Assembly (NCBI RefSeq): GCF_001751255.1
Contig: NZ_LJGW01000377.1
Location: forward strand, 76,371-140,370
From: Streptomyces nanshensis
GTDB lineage: Bacteria > Actinomycetota > Actinomycetes > Streptomycetales > Streptomycetaceae
Direction of reading: 5' to 3'
Length of the DNA: 64,000 nucleotides
Shown here: one piece after another, positions 8,101 to 16,768 of the stretch
Layout: each line of letters starts with the position of its first letter
Position numbering within the stretch: position 1 is the first letter of the stretch
Made by a program: the position numbers and the translations under genes
The notes under the pieces: model-generated
The model's database searches: none
The model's input: the letters and a program-made list of their open reading frames with translations, nothing else
What the model was told of the DNA's origin: nothing

Positions 8101-9468
8101 ATGCCGGTCATACCCGCAGCGGAACATCTCGAGCTGAGCCTGCCGGGAGGCGGCACGCTGCGCGCTGCGGAGACCGTGCTCGCTCACGGGCGGGTGCGGT
8201 ACGTCGTCCGCGGCCCCCGGATCCAGGGCACCCTCGTCGTGATCCCCGAAGCGCTCTCCGATGGCCCTGTTCTGCCGCGCACCGTCACGGTCCAGTTCGG
8301 GGAGGGCAGCGAGAGCGGGAGGTTCTACTCTCCCCAGCCCGGCGAGCCGGTGATCAACGGAGTTCGCCTGCACGGTTGGACCGACGGCCTCGATCCGGAG
8401 AGCCCGCCAACCCGGTACTTCCTGGGCCGATACGCCGTGACGCTCACCAACAGCCACCTGGGCCGGCGTTTGCCCGACGCCACCTACGACCGTACGCAGG
8501 AGGTCATCCTCGCGCTGGTGAGGCATTGGCGTGCCCGCGCTGACCGCGGGGAGCTCCTTCTGGCCGCCGCCCGCTTCAAGGCGGGCGAGCATGCCGCACA
8601 CGAGCGTGACCTGATGTGTCACTACGAGGCCTGTCTGTCGGACCTCCGGCGTGAGCGTTCCGAGGCTCGACGGCGCATCAACGTGCTCTGCGGTCTGCAC
8701 CGGCGGCGGCTGCCGCAGATCCGCCCCCCGCGGAGCGAGCCCGTCTCGCTCCCGTTCGTGGACAGGCACGGGCGGAATCTGGGCGTGCTGTCCGTCGTCG
8801 AGCAGGAAGTCAACGTCGTGCCGGGGTACGTCGTCTACTCGGTGGTCGGCAGCCGCGTGCGGGGCACCTTCAGCGTGGGTCCGGAGCCCTACGGCGACGC
8901 TGCGGTCCCCGGTGGCATCTACGTGACCTACGGCCGGATCCGCTCACGCCGCAGCCATGATCACCCGAGCGCCCCGACGGTCAACGGCGTGCGCCTCTCC
9001 GGCGGTTGGATCCACAGCTCGGACCCCGCGGCCATCACCCCGACTTCTCCCCCGCTGCTGCCCTCCTCGGTACGCACGGGCCGGACGACGAGCAGGCCGA
9101 CACCAGCGGCGACCGAACGCCGGGCCTCCGCCGTGCTGCGCGCGCTGGCACGGCACTACCTGGACCGTGACGACACGCACGCGCTGCGCGTGGCCGCGGG
9201 CAAGGACCGCGTCACAGGGAACCTCGGCGCTGCCCGCAGGCGGCTGCGTGAGCTGCGATCGGCCCACGCGAAGGCGGACGCTGCGCTGGAACACCACCGC
9301 AGCCGCACCGCACAGTACGAGGCCCTGCTCGCCCCGCAGACACCAGTCTCGCCTCCGACACCGAAGGAGATGCCCGCGTGCACGAGTTCAGGTCCCCGAC
9401 CCCTCGGGAGGCGCAGCACCTCAAGGCCGCGTGTGCTCACCCCGACGGGCACCTTCCGGGCGGGGTGA
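8101..9468 (+). CDS. Hypothetical protein with internal duplication, 455 aa
   Basis: The protein is made of two related halves. The first (about residues 80-205) has VINGVRLHGWTD, then a T-x-D-R-x-Q-x-V-I-L-A-L-V-R-H-W helix and an Arg/Ala coiled segment. The second (about residues 290-430) has TVNGVRLSGGWIHSSD, then an R-R-A-S-A-V-L-R-A-L-A-R-H-Y helix and another coiled segment. GAGGAG lies 6 bases before the ATG. The last 30 residues overlap the next gene by 91 bases. The family is not recognised. Confidence 0.72.
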   Translation: MPVIPAAEHLELSLPGGGTLRAAETVLAHGRVRYVVRGPRIQGTLVVIPEALSDGPVLPRTVTVQFGEGSESGRFYSPQPGEPVINGVRLHGWTDGLDPESPPTRYFLGRYAVTLTNSHLGRRLPDATYDRTQEVILALVRHWRARADRGELLLAAARFKAGEHAAHERDLMCHYEACLSDLRRERSEARRRINVLCGLHRRRLPQIRPPRSEPVSLPFVDRHGRNLGVLSVVEQEVNVVPGYVVYSVVGSRVRGTFSVGPEPYGDAAVPGGIYVTYGRIRSRRSHDHPSAPTVNGVRLSGGWIHSSDPAAITPTSPPLLPSSVRTGRTTSRPTPAATERRASAVLRALARHYLDRDDTHALRVAAGKDRVTGNLGAARRRLRELRSAHAKADAALEHHRSRTAQYEALLAPQTPVSPPTPKEMPACTSSGPRPLGRRSTSRPRVLTPTGTFRAG

Positions 9469-9899
9469 CGCCGCGGCTCCTGGCGGCCATGCTGAAGGAG
9501 GGGTTCATCTTCCGGGAGGACGCCGACGGCTTCGTCATCGACGAGGCCGCGGAGGCGCTCGACCAGCGTCCCGGAGGCAGGCCGTTCCGGATCACCGAGC
9601 GGGGCCGGTACGCCGTACTGAAGGCAACTGGGCGGCGGGCCCTGACCGATCGCGTGGATGAGGTCGGCCAGTTCCTTCCCAACGTGACCCTGGCGACACG
9701 CCGTTCACTGGTGGCTCTGGGTCTGGCCGAGTACCGCGAGGAGAACGAGGACGCGCCCGCACCCGCCGGGGACGCCGCCGCGGAGTCGGGCGCCCGCATC
9801 TTCCGCACCGAGCTCGGGCGGCGCGTCGCGGGTTCGGTGACGTCTGCTGCGGGGCGGGCGCCGCGCTCCGAGCCGCCGCCCGTCGGCACCGGGGGTTGA
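9378..9899 (+). CDS. Hypothetical protein, 173 aa
   Basis: GTG start preceded by GAAGGAG at good spacing, inside the 3' end of the previous gene (91-base overlap). The body looks like a winged-helix type fold: LAAMLKEGFIFREDADGFVIDE, then FRITERGRYAVLKATGRRAL, then a second similar unit ending in FRTELGRRVAG. Two repeats of 'phi-R-x-T-E-x-G-R' suggest tandem winged helices. No specific function is known. Ends 15 bases before a convergent gene. Confidence 0.65.
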   Translation: MHEFRSPTPREAQHLKAACAHPDGHLPGGVTPRLLAAMLKEGFIFREDADGFVIDEAAEALDQRPGGRPFRITERGRYAVLKATGRRALTDRVDEVGQFLPNVTLATRRSLVALGLAEYREENEDAPAPAGDAAAESGARIFRTELGRRVAGSVTSAAGRAPRSEPPPVGTGG

Positions 9900-9913
9900 C
9901 GACGCAGTGCGGA

Positions 9914-10144
9914 TCAGGGCTTGGCCGGACGGATGTCGAGACGGACGGCGTAGACGCGGCGGGTCTCACCGCCCGCCCAGGTAGTGGTTTGCAGAGCTTC
10001 TCGCGCCTCGTGCTCATGGTCGAAGACGTTCGACTTCTTGCGTTCGTCGCGGAGGGCTTCCAGGACTGCGGACTTGGCGGCTTCCGCGTCTGCCGCGAGC
10101 GCGTAGAGCGTTCCGCTGATGCGGTCGGACCTCGAAATCGGCAC
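9914..10144 (-). CDS. Hypothetical protein, 76 aa
   Basis: Start GTG at 10144 is preferred because AGGAG lies 6 bases upstream; an ATG at 10174 lacks a site. The sequence (ISGTLYALAADAEAAKSAV...) looks like a small alpha/beta protein. It follows the NERD-domain gene on the same strand with a gap of 26 bases, suggesting co-transcription. No known family was recognised. Confidence 0.6.
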   Translation of the reverse strand: MPISRSDRISGTLYALAADAEAAKSAVLEALRDERKKSNVFDHEHEAREALQTTTWAGGETRRVYAVRLDIRPAKP

Positions 10145-10170
10145 GTGGATCTCCTGTTGGTGGGGCAGCG

Positions 10171-10929
10171 TCACGAGGCGGGGGGAAGGAGCACATTCGC
10201 CTTGAGCCGTGTGACCTGGACGCGCCGTCGGCTCCAGCCGTGCTCATGCGGCAGTCTGCGCAGGTAGGAACGCAGCTCCCGCGCCTGAAGGACGGTCACG
10301 CCGTTGCCGGGTACGTGAAGCCCGCCGGGCGGGATCGCGGCTCCGTGCACGGCAACGACGGCCCGCACCGGGCAGTTGAGCACGGCTGCGGCACGGTCGG
10401 CTTCCCAGCGCACGGTGTCCATGGACCGTTGCTGGGAGAACCGTCCGTACCAGAGCTGGCCGTCGCGCATCCGGACCTTCGACGACTGCGACATCCACGC
10501 CTTGGTGTCGACGTACACGGCGCCGCAGGGGCCCAGGACGATCGTGTCGAGATTGGCTCGGGAGGAGGGCACTTGACGGTCATGGAGGATGGCCCACCGG
10601 CCCTTGCCCGCCCACGAGAGCGGGGCGAGGTGCCGGGCGGTGCGCCGCTCCCCCCGGGCACCGGTCCGCCACGAGCGGGAGCGCCCGCTGGTGCGGTAGA
10701 GCCGGTGAAGGGCCAGGACGAACAGGACGGCGCCGAGGGCGACTCCGGCGTGCCACCGGCCGGTTGCCTCGCTCGCGCCGTAGCCGGCGAACCCCGCCGC
10801 TGCGGCGACGAACGGAAGTATCCAGCGTGCCCGGCGGTGCTGCCTGCGGCGCTCGGCACCGCGGATCGTCCTGGCCATGCGCTGCGCGCTGGCTCCAGCT
10901 CCTCGCCGGCTGCCCCGTGTGGCGTGCAT
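10171..10929 (-). CDS. NERD-domain membrane protein
   Basis: 252 residues from the ATG at 10929, which follows an AAGGGGAG site. The N-terminus is Arg-rich, followed by two membrane segments (about residues 37-75). A NERD (nuclease-related) domain follows: WRTGARGERRTARHLAPL, ANLDTIVLGPCGAVYVDTKAW. The D-x-V-x-G and D-x-K residues correspond to the nuclease-like core. Such proteins are common on actinomycete plasmids; their DNA-processing role is inferred from the fold. Confidence 0.75.
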   Translation of the reverse strand: MHATRGSRRGAGASAQRMARTIRGAERRRQHRRARWILPFVAAAAGFAGYGASEATGRWHAGVALGAVLFVLALHRLYRTSGRSRSWRTGARGERRTARHLAPLSWAGKGRWAILHDRQVPSSRANLDTIVLGPCGAVYVDTKAWMSQSSKVRMRDGQLWYGRFSQQRSMDTVRWEADRAAAVLNCPVRAVVAVHGAAIPPGGLHVPGNGVTVLQARELRSYLRRLPHEHGWSRRRVQVTRLKANVLLPPAS

Positions 10930-11076
10930 GCCGCTCCCCTTGTGGCTCGTCGGGCTGAGACGAGCGGACGGTAGGGAGGGGCAGTTGTGGATGGAGTCCA
11001 GCTCAGCGGGGCCGCGTACACCGCGCGGCCGTTGCCGGGCCATGTCGGCCCGGCAACGGCCGGTGGGTGCGTTCCT

Positions 11077-11475
11077 TCAGGACCGGACGGGGACGACCAG
11101 GACGGGGCAGTCGAGCTGCTCGGCGAGGCGCTGGCCCTCGCTCAGGGCCGGGTGGGTGCCCGGCGCCTGGTGACCGCACAGGTCGGAGGCAGAGACTCCG
11201 GTCCCGGTGGTCTCGACCATGGTGCGCAGGAGGCCACGGACAGCGTCTTCGGTCTTCGTGCTGTTGGGCGGACGGACACCGATCTGCCGGGCGACGCTCG
11301 CCATCTCGGTACCGGTGAGCGCGTTGATGGCCTCGCGCGTGAGGCGGTCGCCGTGGCGGCAGAACAGGGCGTAGGCGATGGAGGTGGCCTTGCGGGCCCG
11401 GTTGATCTCCTCGCCGCGGTGCCCCTGGTTGCGGGGGAGAACGTGCTGGGCGAGGGGAAGCTCATCAGCAAGCAT
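11077..11475 (-). CDS. Hypothetical protein, 132 aa
   Basis: ATG start with CAGGAG upstream. Helical protein with conserved-looking VRPPNSTKTEDAVRGLLRTMVETTGTG and a C-terminal hydrophobic strand LDCPVLVVPVRS. No family recognised. The upstream bases contain an AT-rich stretch (around 11515-11545, TTGACTCGTATAGC on the plus strand) likely to include its promoter. Confidence 0.6.
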   Translation of the reverse strand: MLADELPLAQHVLPRNQGHRGEEINRARKATSIAYALFCRHGDRLTREAINALTGTEMASVARQIGVRPPNSTKTEDAVRGLLRTMVETTGTGVSASDLCGHQAPGTHPALSEGQRLAEQLDCPVLVVPVRS

Positions 11476-11587
11476 GTGGCTCCTGGCGGTCGTGGAGTAC
11501 GCTCCGCACTCCTCAACTATTTGACTCGTATAGCTTAACTAGAGGGTCTGACAATCGGGCACGTCAGAAGCGGGGAGCGGGTGAGGC

Positions 11588-12373
11588 TCAGCCCGTGAGA
11601 ACCCGTTCGCGGTGCAGAGCACGGCGCACGGTGACGCCGAAGTGCGTGCGCAGCCGCCGCAGTTCCCAGATCGACAGCGCCGTGACGGACAGAGGCGGTG
11701 TGAGGAGGAACGCGACCTGCACCCAGGCCGGAGCGGCCACCGGTGAGGCGTCGAGGACCTGGAGGGCGAACATCGTCCACGCCAGCACGGGAGAGATGAG
11801 CGGGGGCAGAACTTCGTGCACGTCGGCCGTGCGGAAGAGGTGATGCAGGCACAGGACCGATCCCGCCGCGACGAAGACGGTCGCGAAGAGGCAGAAGATG
11901 ACGCCGAGGATGTAGACGACGACGTCGAAGGCGCCCAGGCCTTGCGCGAGCCACCGCATGCCGTCCTTGAGGACGAGGAGCCAGGTCAGTACGACGCAGC
12001 TGAGCAGCGAGGCGAGGCCGGTCAGAGGGCCGGCGGACCGGCGACGGTAGAGGCTTCGTGCGGGACGGCGCGCGGCGAGCACGAAGGCGCCCAGGGCGAT
12101 CGATCCCGTCACGAGGAGTATGGCCGTGCCGATGAAGACCTCAGCGGCCTTGTCGCGGGCGAACTCGCTGGCAGGCTCCTGGAGTGGATACGCGTAGATC
12201 ACCCAGGCTGTGGCGACGGCGCCCGCGGCCGTACGGACGGAGTGAGCCCGCTCGATACTGCGGTCGGTGATGCGGTCCGGCCTGCTGGGCCGGAAGATCC
12301 GGGCCGCGGTGAGCACGGGCAGTGCAAACCATCGCGCGCGCCCCTGTCCGAGCCGCCGCCGCATACCCCTCAC
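11588..12373 (-). CDS. Integral membrane protein, 261 aa
   Basis: GTG start at 12373 with GGGGGAG upstream. Five or six hydrophobic segments are visible: AAGAVATAWVIYAYP, FIGTAILLVTGSIALGAFVLA, LTGLASLLSCVVLTWLLVL, VVVYILGVIFCLFATVFVAA, WTMFALQVL and VQVAFLLTPPLSVTALSIW. The C-terminus is a basic cytoplasmic tail. The family is unknown. The first 15 residues and the upstream DNA are repeated at 19.6 kb, where the gene is broken. This copy is the intact one. Confidence 0.72.
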   Translation of the reverse strand: MRGMRRRLGQGRARWFALPVLTAARIFRPSRPDRITDRSIERAHSVRTAAGAVATAWVIYAYPLQEPASEFARDKAAEVFIGTAILLVTGSIALGAFVLAARRPARSLYRRRSAGPLTGLASLLSCVVLTWLLVLKDGMRWLAQGLGAFDVVVYILGVIFCLFATVFVAAGSVLCLHHLFRTADVHEVLPPLISPVLAWTMFALQVLDASPVAAPAWVQVAFLLTPPLSVTALSIWELRRLRTHFGVTVRRALHRERVLTG

Positions 12374-12747
12374 GTTCAACTCCCCCGCCGCCGTACCGAG
12401 TTGCTCCGCACCACGATGCACCGTCAGCGTCTGCCGAAGCCGTGGTGTGCCTGTCCCCTCCGGGACGCCGGGCGAGGGCCGCTCGGTTCTGTTCACTCGC
12501 CGGTCTCGAACGCAGCGTCCGCCACGACCGCATGCTCGAACTCGCCGCACGAGGTCGTGACGGACACTGCCAGGCGCGGGACGCCTGCCTCCCCGAAGGT
12601 GCCGGACGGCTCGGCGGCTTTGGGGTCCGGATGCGGTGGCCACAGCGAGGGCCCGCAGGGTGTCGCCGCGTCGGCGGGCCAGCAGCACGCGGCGAGCGCC
12701 AGGAGTTCGAGGTGCGCCCACTCGCCCGTGCCCGCTACGTCGACGGC
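12300..12747. repeat. Direct repeat copy A (X/Y junction)
   Basis: This segment matches 19615-20041 in the same orientation with scattered substitutions and indels. It contains the start of the membrane protein gene at 11588, the spacer upstream of it, and a broken 3' end (about 12590-12747) of the gene found intact at 19901-20380. Shared blocks include GGTGCCGGACGGCTC and GGGTGTCGCCGCGTCG. The match stops abruptly after CGTCGACGG at 12747. Confidence 0.85.
12590..12747 (-). pseudogene. 3' remnant of the 19901-20380 gene
   Basis: The minus strand encodes LLARRRGDTLRALAVATASGPQ, nearly identical to the C-terminal end of the intact protein at 19901-20380. The rest of the gene is missing; the next base block belongs to the unrelated gene at 12751. 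It marks one boundary of the inserted or duplicated module. Confidence 0.8.
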
Positions 12748-12750
12748 GGG

Positions 12751-13035
12751 TCAGTAGGCGAGGGCTTCGCGGGTCTGCTCCATCCATCCCTCGCTTGCCT
12801 CGTCGAGGAGCTCGTCGATCGTGGCGTCGTCCAGCCCGTCGGGGTGGTGTTCCCCGAAGACCTCCGACGCCTGCTCACGCGTGATGATCACGCCATGCTG
12901 GCTGGGGATGTCCGCTGCGGTCCGCACCTCAATGTCGCCGTCGATACCGCCGATGAGGCAGAGGGCGCTGCCGTCGTCGCTGTGCGCGAGCAGGTCGCGG
13001 ATGTGCTCGACGGTGATCTCTCGCTGGTTGATCAC
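12751..13035 (-). CDS. Hypothetical acidic protein, 94 aa
   Basis: GTG start with AGGAG upstream, overlapping the stop of the preceding gene by 4 bases (GTGA). Very acidic: DDGSALCLIGGIDGDIEV, EVFGEHHPDGLDDATIDELLDEASE. It could be a small partner or DNA-mimic type protein, but there is no direct evidence. It is the last gene of the unit that begins at promoter element 1, and its 3' end touches the direct-repeat boundary. Confidence 0.6.
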   Translation of the reverse strand: MINQREITVEHIRDLLAHSDDGSALCLIGGIDGDIEVRTAADIPSQHGVIITREQASEVFGEHHPDGLDDATIDELLDEASEGWMEQTREALAY

Positions 13036-13448
13036 GGTGTGCTCCTGGTGCCGGTCGTGGTGTGGCCGTCGGTTTCCGGGGGCGTGTCGTGGGGCTGTGC
13101 CGCACTGGTGCCCGCTGGTACGTAGTAGGGGCGCAGCGCGTCCCAGACGGCGAAGAACATCGCAGTCCAGGCTTCGCCCACCGGCCGGCCCGGGACGCTG
13201 GGGTGGACCTGCTCCCTGAGCTCCTCTTGCATGCCCCGGAAGGTCCGGGTGACTTCCTCGGCGGAGAGTCCCCGGCGCGCCTTTTCCTGGATCTCGTCGA
13301 TGCGTGTCGGCACGACGTGCTCGACCCACATCTCCGCGCTCTCCTGGCCGATGAACTCCGCCCGGACATACACGGCCAGCACTGCGCGCGCGCCGGCCTG
13401 CGCCACTTCCAGCAGGTTCTCCATGGTCTCGTCCAGCACGTTCTCCAT
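13032..13448 (-). CDS. Hypothetical protein, 138 aa
   Basis: ATG start after a GAGGGGGCGGG stretch. Helical protein: MENVLDETMENLLEVAQAGA, then VVPTRIDEIQEKARRGLSAEEVTRTFRGMQEEL. The C-terminal 25 residues are Thr/Pro/Gly-rich. First gene after promoter element 1, about 70 bases downstream of it. An out-of-frame ORF starting at 13516 is considered a shadow. No known family. Confidence 0.6.
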   Translation of the reverse strand: MENVLDETMENLLEVAQAGARAVLAVYVRAEFIGQESAEMWVEHVVPTRIDEIQEKARRGLSAEEVTRTFRGMQEELREQVHPSVPGRPVGEAWTAMFFAVWDALRPYYVPAGTSAAQPHDTPPETDGHTTTGTRSTP

Positions 13449-13516
13449 CGTCCCGCCCCCTCGCGCGTCGATTGCTGTTCCGGGTGCTGGCGGAGCGCCA
13501 CCCCGAGTTTCGACAT

Positions 13517-13539
13517 GAACAGTATCCTAGAAAAGACAC
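13517..13539 (-). promoter_or_regulatory. Repeated 23-bp element, copy 1
   Basis: Minus-strand sequence GTGTCTTTT C TAGGATACTGTTC. One of four near-identical elements with the same orientation. TAGGAT could serve as a -10 hexamer; no shared -35 hexamer is visible. Lies about 70 bases upstream of the gene starting at 13448. Confidence 0.7.
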
Positions 13540-13628
13540 TTGCTGCAAAGGGAAGCCGCTCTCGGTACGGCTGTGCTCGGTACGTCGCGGCTTACGGAGC
13601 ACAGCCCGGCGGGAGGGGGCTGCCGGCA

Positions 13629-14576
13629 TCAGCGGCGAGGGCCGGCCGTACCGTCCCGCAGGGCTTCGAACCGGGCAGTGGCCAGCGGCAGCAGGGCGGC
13701 GCTGTTGGGGTAGCGGGCGTAGAGGCGTTCGATCTCGGCGTCGGCCCGCTGGATCTCGTTCGGCCGCTGCGCCTGGCGGGCGACCGCGGCCCGTACGGCG
13801 TCGGCGAACTGGACCGGAGGGTTCAGCAGGCGCAGTCCCCGCACGATGCCGGTGTCGGCCTCCACGAGGACCAGTTGCAGGGGGAAGGTGGAGCCGGGGT
13901 CTCCCGGCGGGGCGGGCGGCTGTCCGAGGAGGGCCTGGCGGTGGTACTCCCACGGGGCGTCGGCCCAGGAGATGCCGGGGCCGCGCGCCGCGGGATTCCC
14001 CGAGGTGGGGTTGGTGAACCGGTACAGCCAGAGCGTGTACCGGTCCTCGGCGATGATCGCGAACTCTGCGTTGCCCTTGCGGAAGGCGCGCACTTCCGGG
14101 TCGGACAGGCCGCTCAGCGGCAGGACGAAGTCCACGTTTTTCGCGGTGACGGTGATCTGGACTCCTCCGCTCTGCCAGGGGAGGCGGGTGGGGTAGGGCT
14201 TGCCCACCTCGTACACCGCGAGGGCCGACCCGCCGCTCGTGGCCGGCTCCTGGACGTACTCCTCGTCCTCCGGCGGGACGATGAGCCCCTCCGTGGGGTC
14301 GTGGGGCAGGCGCGCCACCACGAAGCCCTTCACGACGCGCCAGCCGGTGCGCTCCAGCATCTTGACCGGCGCTGGCAGCAGCCTGCGCCGCAGTGCCTCG
14401 GTGCTGGGGTCCTCGCCCAGATCGCCGGTGTCGAGCGCGGTGACGATGTTGTGGCCGTGCTCGAACAGCACGTGCCACGGCGCCAGTTCGGGATCCATCG
14501 CGCGCGGGGGCGGGTCCATCGCGACCAGGCCGCCCAGGACTTCCACGATGGTCTCCCGCGGATCGATGCTGCTCAC
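13629..14576 (-). CDS. Hypothetical protein, 315 aa
   Basis: GTG start at 14576 with GAGGAA 7 bases upstream. The middle is beta-rich: GWRVVKGFVVARLPHDP, VQITVTAKNVDFVLPLSGL, FAIIAEDRYTLWLYRFTNP. The C-terminal part is helical and Arg/Ala-rich. No domain recognised. It follows the zinc-ribbon gene by 100 bases in the same orientation and probably belongs to the unit started by element 2. Confidence 0.65.
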   Translation of the reverse strand: MSSIDPRETIVEVLGGLVAMDPPPRAMDPELAPWHVLFEHGHNIVTALDTGDLGEDPSTEALRRRLLPAPVKMLERTGWRVVKGFVVARLPHDPTEGLIVPPEDEEYVQEPATSGGSALAVYEVGKPYPTRLPWQSGGVQITVTAKNVDFVLPLSGLSDPEVRAFRKGNAEFAIIAEDRYTLWLYRFTNPTSGNPAARGPGISWADAPWEYHRQALLGQPPAPPGDPGSTFPLQLVLVEADTGIVRGLRLLNPPVQFADAVRAAVARQAQRPNEIQRADAEIERLYARYPNSAALLPLATARFEALRDGTAGPRR

Positions 14577-14676
14577 TGCTGAATTCCTCACGTCGGATAC
14601 TGCGGAGCGCCGTACGCAGAGGCGGCCTCTGCGTACGCGCTCACTCTGCCGCACCCCACTGACAGCCCGTAGGCCG

Positions 14677-16125
14677 TCAGGTTCCGGGCTGTTCGTACTC
14701 CGCGCGCAGCGCGGTCAGCAGTGCCCGGCGCTCCTCGGACAGCGGGAACCGCCGGGCGATGAAGGAGGTGATGTTGTTGCGCGACCAGTCGTCTCCGTCG
14801 TGGCCGTTATATTCGATGAACCAGACGACCCCGCGGGCCTCGTCGACGCGCAGTTCGTCCTCCGGCCAGGTCTGAAGGATCGAACGGCGCTCCCGCTCCC
14901 CGAAGTTGACCAGGGTAGTGCTGCTCAGGTCCGGCTGTTCGGGGAGTTCCCCGTCCTGCACGTGGGGGTGGAGGAAGAGACGCCGGCGGCGTTCCTCGAG
15001 CTCGGCGCGGCGGGCTGCGGTCTCCTCCCGCGCGAGGATGTCGGCCGCCTCCTCGGCGGTCGCCGGGCGGACCAGGATGCGGAAGTACCAGCCGTCCTCG
15101 CCGACCAGGACGCCCGGGTTGTCGCCGTCGGCGTCCCGGCAGTAAACCGGGGTCTTCTCGCGCACCGTGGTGACGACGGCGGAGACCTCGCGGCCGCCGG
15201 TGCGGCGGTATCCCGGTGCGTCGGCGGGGAAGGGCTGGTCGGGCGGTTCGAGGAGCCGGGTGCGCAGGACCGTCCCTGCGGGCATGCACCGCTCGGGCCG
15301 GGGATGGAAGCGGCCCGGTGCTCCGCGGTCGATCTCCCACAGCTCCTCGCGCGGAGGGCAAGCGCCGTCGCGGTGCCGGACGATCCACACGGGCTCCGAG
15401 CGCAGCAGCAGTCCTTCCAGGGGCGGTACTGGATTGCCGCACCTCTCGCAGTCCTGCTGCCGCTCGTTTGCCCGGGACTGGGCCGGGCGGCGTTCCTCCG
15501 CGGGCGGGCACGGGCCGTTGTGCCGGGGCCGCCGCCGCTCGAGGATGCCCTCCTCGGACTCCAGCCAGCCCCCGCACTGCGAGCACGGGCCCGCATAGAG
15601 GTTGGGGCGCACGGGCGGGGGCGAGCACTGCCCCGGGTGATGCGCGGCCACGCTGTACCCGGAGGAGGCGCGCACCAGACGGCCCTCGCCGGCGGCCACG
15701 GGCTGCCTGCACCTTTCACACTGGTCATCCTTGGCGTTCGGGCGGGGCGGAGCGGCGGTGAGTTGCCGCGGGATCGCGTGACGGTCGGCCGGGTGCTTCT
15801 CCAGCAGCCGACGCATCGTGCCGCGCACAGAGACGCCGAAAGCGTTCGCGGAGCCGAGCGTGGAGTCGCGTTCCTCCTTGAACGCGCCGTCGCGCTTGAC
15901 GCGCCAGATCCGCACGCGCTTCTTCTCCCCGTCCGGCTGCGGATCGCACAGCACGACCAGAGCGCCCACGGGCAGTACGTAGGAGGCTCCCGCCTCCAGC
16001 CAACTGCCCACCGCGGCCATCCCGCCGGGCTTGCTCTCCTCCAGGCCCTGGAGCCACTTGCGCCAGGACCGCACCGCCCCTTCGTCCGCTTGCGGGATCG
16101 CGACGGTGTGCTCCTTCTGCTGCAT
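14677..16125 (-). CDS. Protein with three CxxC zinc-ribbon-like repeats, 482 aa
   Basis: ATG at 16125 follows AGGAGAAGATCAG. The central part has three copies of a short unit: CERCRQPVAAGEGRLVR, CSQCGGWLESEEG and CERCGNPVPPLEGLLLR. Each is followed 20-30 residues later by a His/Cys pair such as HHPGQC or HRDGAC. This arrangement fits three zinc ribbons in tandem. The N-terminal 130 residues contain a compact alpha/beta domain; the C-terminal part has an ERRRRLFLHPHV helix and an acidic DELRVDEARGVVWFIEYNGHDGDDW segment. No known family was recognised. It is the largest protein of the 12.75-19.6 kb block. Confidence 0.68.
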   Translation of the reverse strand: MQQKEHTVAIPQADEGAVRSWRKWLQGLEESKPGGMAAVGSWLEAGASYVLPVGALVVLCDPQPDGEKKRVRIWRVKRDGAFKEERDSTLGSANAFGVSVRGTMRRLLEKHPADRHAIPRQLTAAPPRPNAKDDQCERCRQPVAAGEGRLVRASSGYSVAAHHPGQCSPPPVRPNLYAGPCSQCGGWLESEEGILERRRPRHNGPCPPAEERRPAQSRANERQQDCERCGNPVPPLEGLLLRSEPVWIVRHRDGACPPREELWEIDRGAPGRFHPRPERCMPAGTVLRTRLLEPPDQPFPADAPGYRRTGGREVSAVVTTVREKTPVYCRDADGDNPGVLVGEDGWYFRILVRPATAEEAADILAREETAARRAELEERRRRLFLHPHVQDGELPEQPDLSSTTLVNFGERERRSILQTWPEDELRVDEARGVVWFIEYNGHDGDDWSRNNITSFIARRFPLSEERRALLTALRAEYEQPGT

Positions 16126-16208
16126 CTGATCTTCTCCTGGTTCGGCGTGGTGGGGTGGTCCCGGGCGGCCATCCGCAAGGCCGTACCCCGGGATGAGGAT
16201 GAGAGCCC

Positions 16209-16449
16209 TCACCCCCATGCGATGCGCTCTCCCCGGTTCTCCTCGGCGAGAACTTCCAGCTCCCGCAGCCGCATATGTCGGTAGCCGGGACGGCGGCCAC
16301 CGGTGAACAAGGCCCTCGACCACGCGATCACGGCCGGGCTCCTCGTCCGTCAGGCTGAGCAGCTCGACCCCGTTGCTCTGGCTGACGTTGACGACGTCGT
16401 CCAGCTCCAGGGCGGGGTCGGTGCTCCCCGGCTGGAAGGTGCTGACCAT
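16209..16449 (-). pseudogene. Small protein gene split by a +1 frameshift
   Basis: ATG at 16449 follows GAGGAG and reads MVSTFQPGSTDPALELDD...LLSLTDEEPG. The frame then shifts. The second part, in another frame, reads VIAWSRALFTGGRRPGYRHM and ends RIAWG at 16209. Removing one C from the CCC run at 16336-16338 joins both parts into one 79-residue frame with EEPAVIAW at the joint. The second half also has its own GTG with GAGGAG, so two separate short genes are possible. A sequencing homopolymer error is an equal possibility. Confidence 0.6.
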
Positions 16450-16601
16450 CCGGAGCTCCTCGAAATCGGCGCTGATCTGGGGTGCCGATGGGCTGCCTCT
16501 CCCGCCTGTGGTCGCAGGAGATCTCCCAGGCTCCTTCGCCGGGGCCCGTGTCTGCTCGCGGAACGCCGAGCAGACGGACCTCGGTGACGCGAAACTCAAA
16601 A

Positions 16602-16624
16602 GAACAGTATCCCAGAAAAGACAC
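16602..16624 (-). promoter_or_regulatory. Repeated 23-bp element, copy 2
   Basis: Minus-strand sequence GTGTCTTTT C TGGGATACTGTTC, one base different from copy 1 in the TAGGAT block. Lies about 150 bases upstream of the ATG at 16449 and faces the same way. Confidence 0.7.
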
Positions 16625-16768
16625 GTACACAATCGAGGGTGTCGCCGGACGCCGGGACCGGCCCTCGGCCGCATCGCGCGCGCCACAGCCACACCTCGGC
16701 CCCATACGGGGCCGACGTACGTGCAGAGCCTCTCGGGGAGGCGGCGACAGGAGCCGGCTGGGTACTTC

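Noticed and set aside
7371..11550. Shared GTCAAAT word upstream of the HU gene and of the gene at 11475
   Set aside because: Only seven bases are truly shared; too short to call an element.
12929..13516. ORF starting right after element copy 1, as for a leaderless mRNA
   Set aside because: Its sequence is a shadow of the better frame at 13032-13448 in codon bias; the ATG is probably chance.
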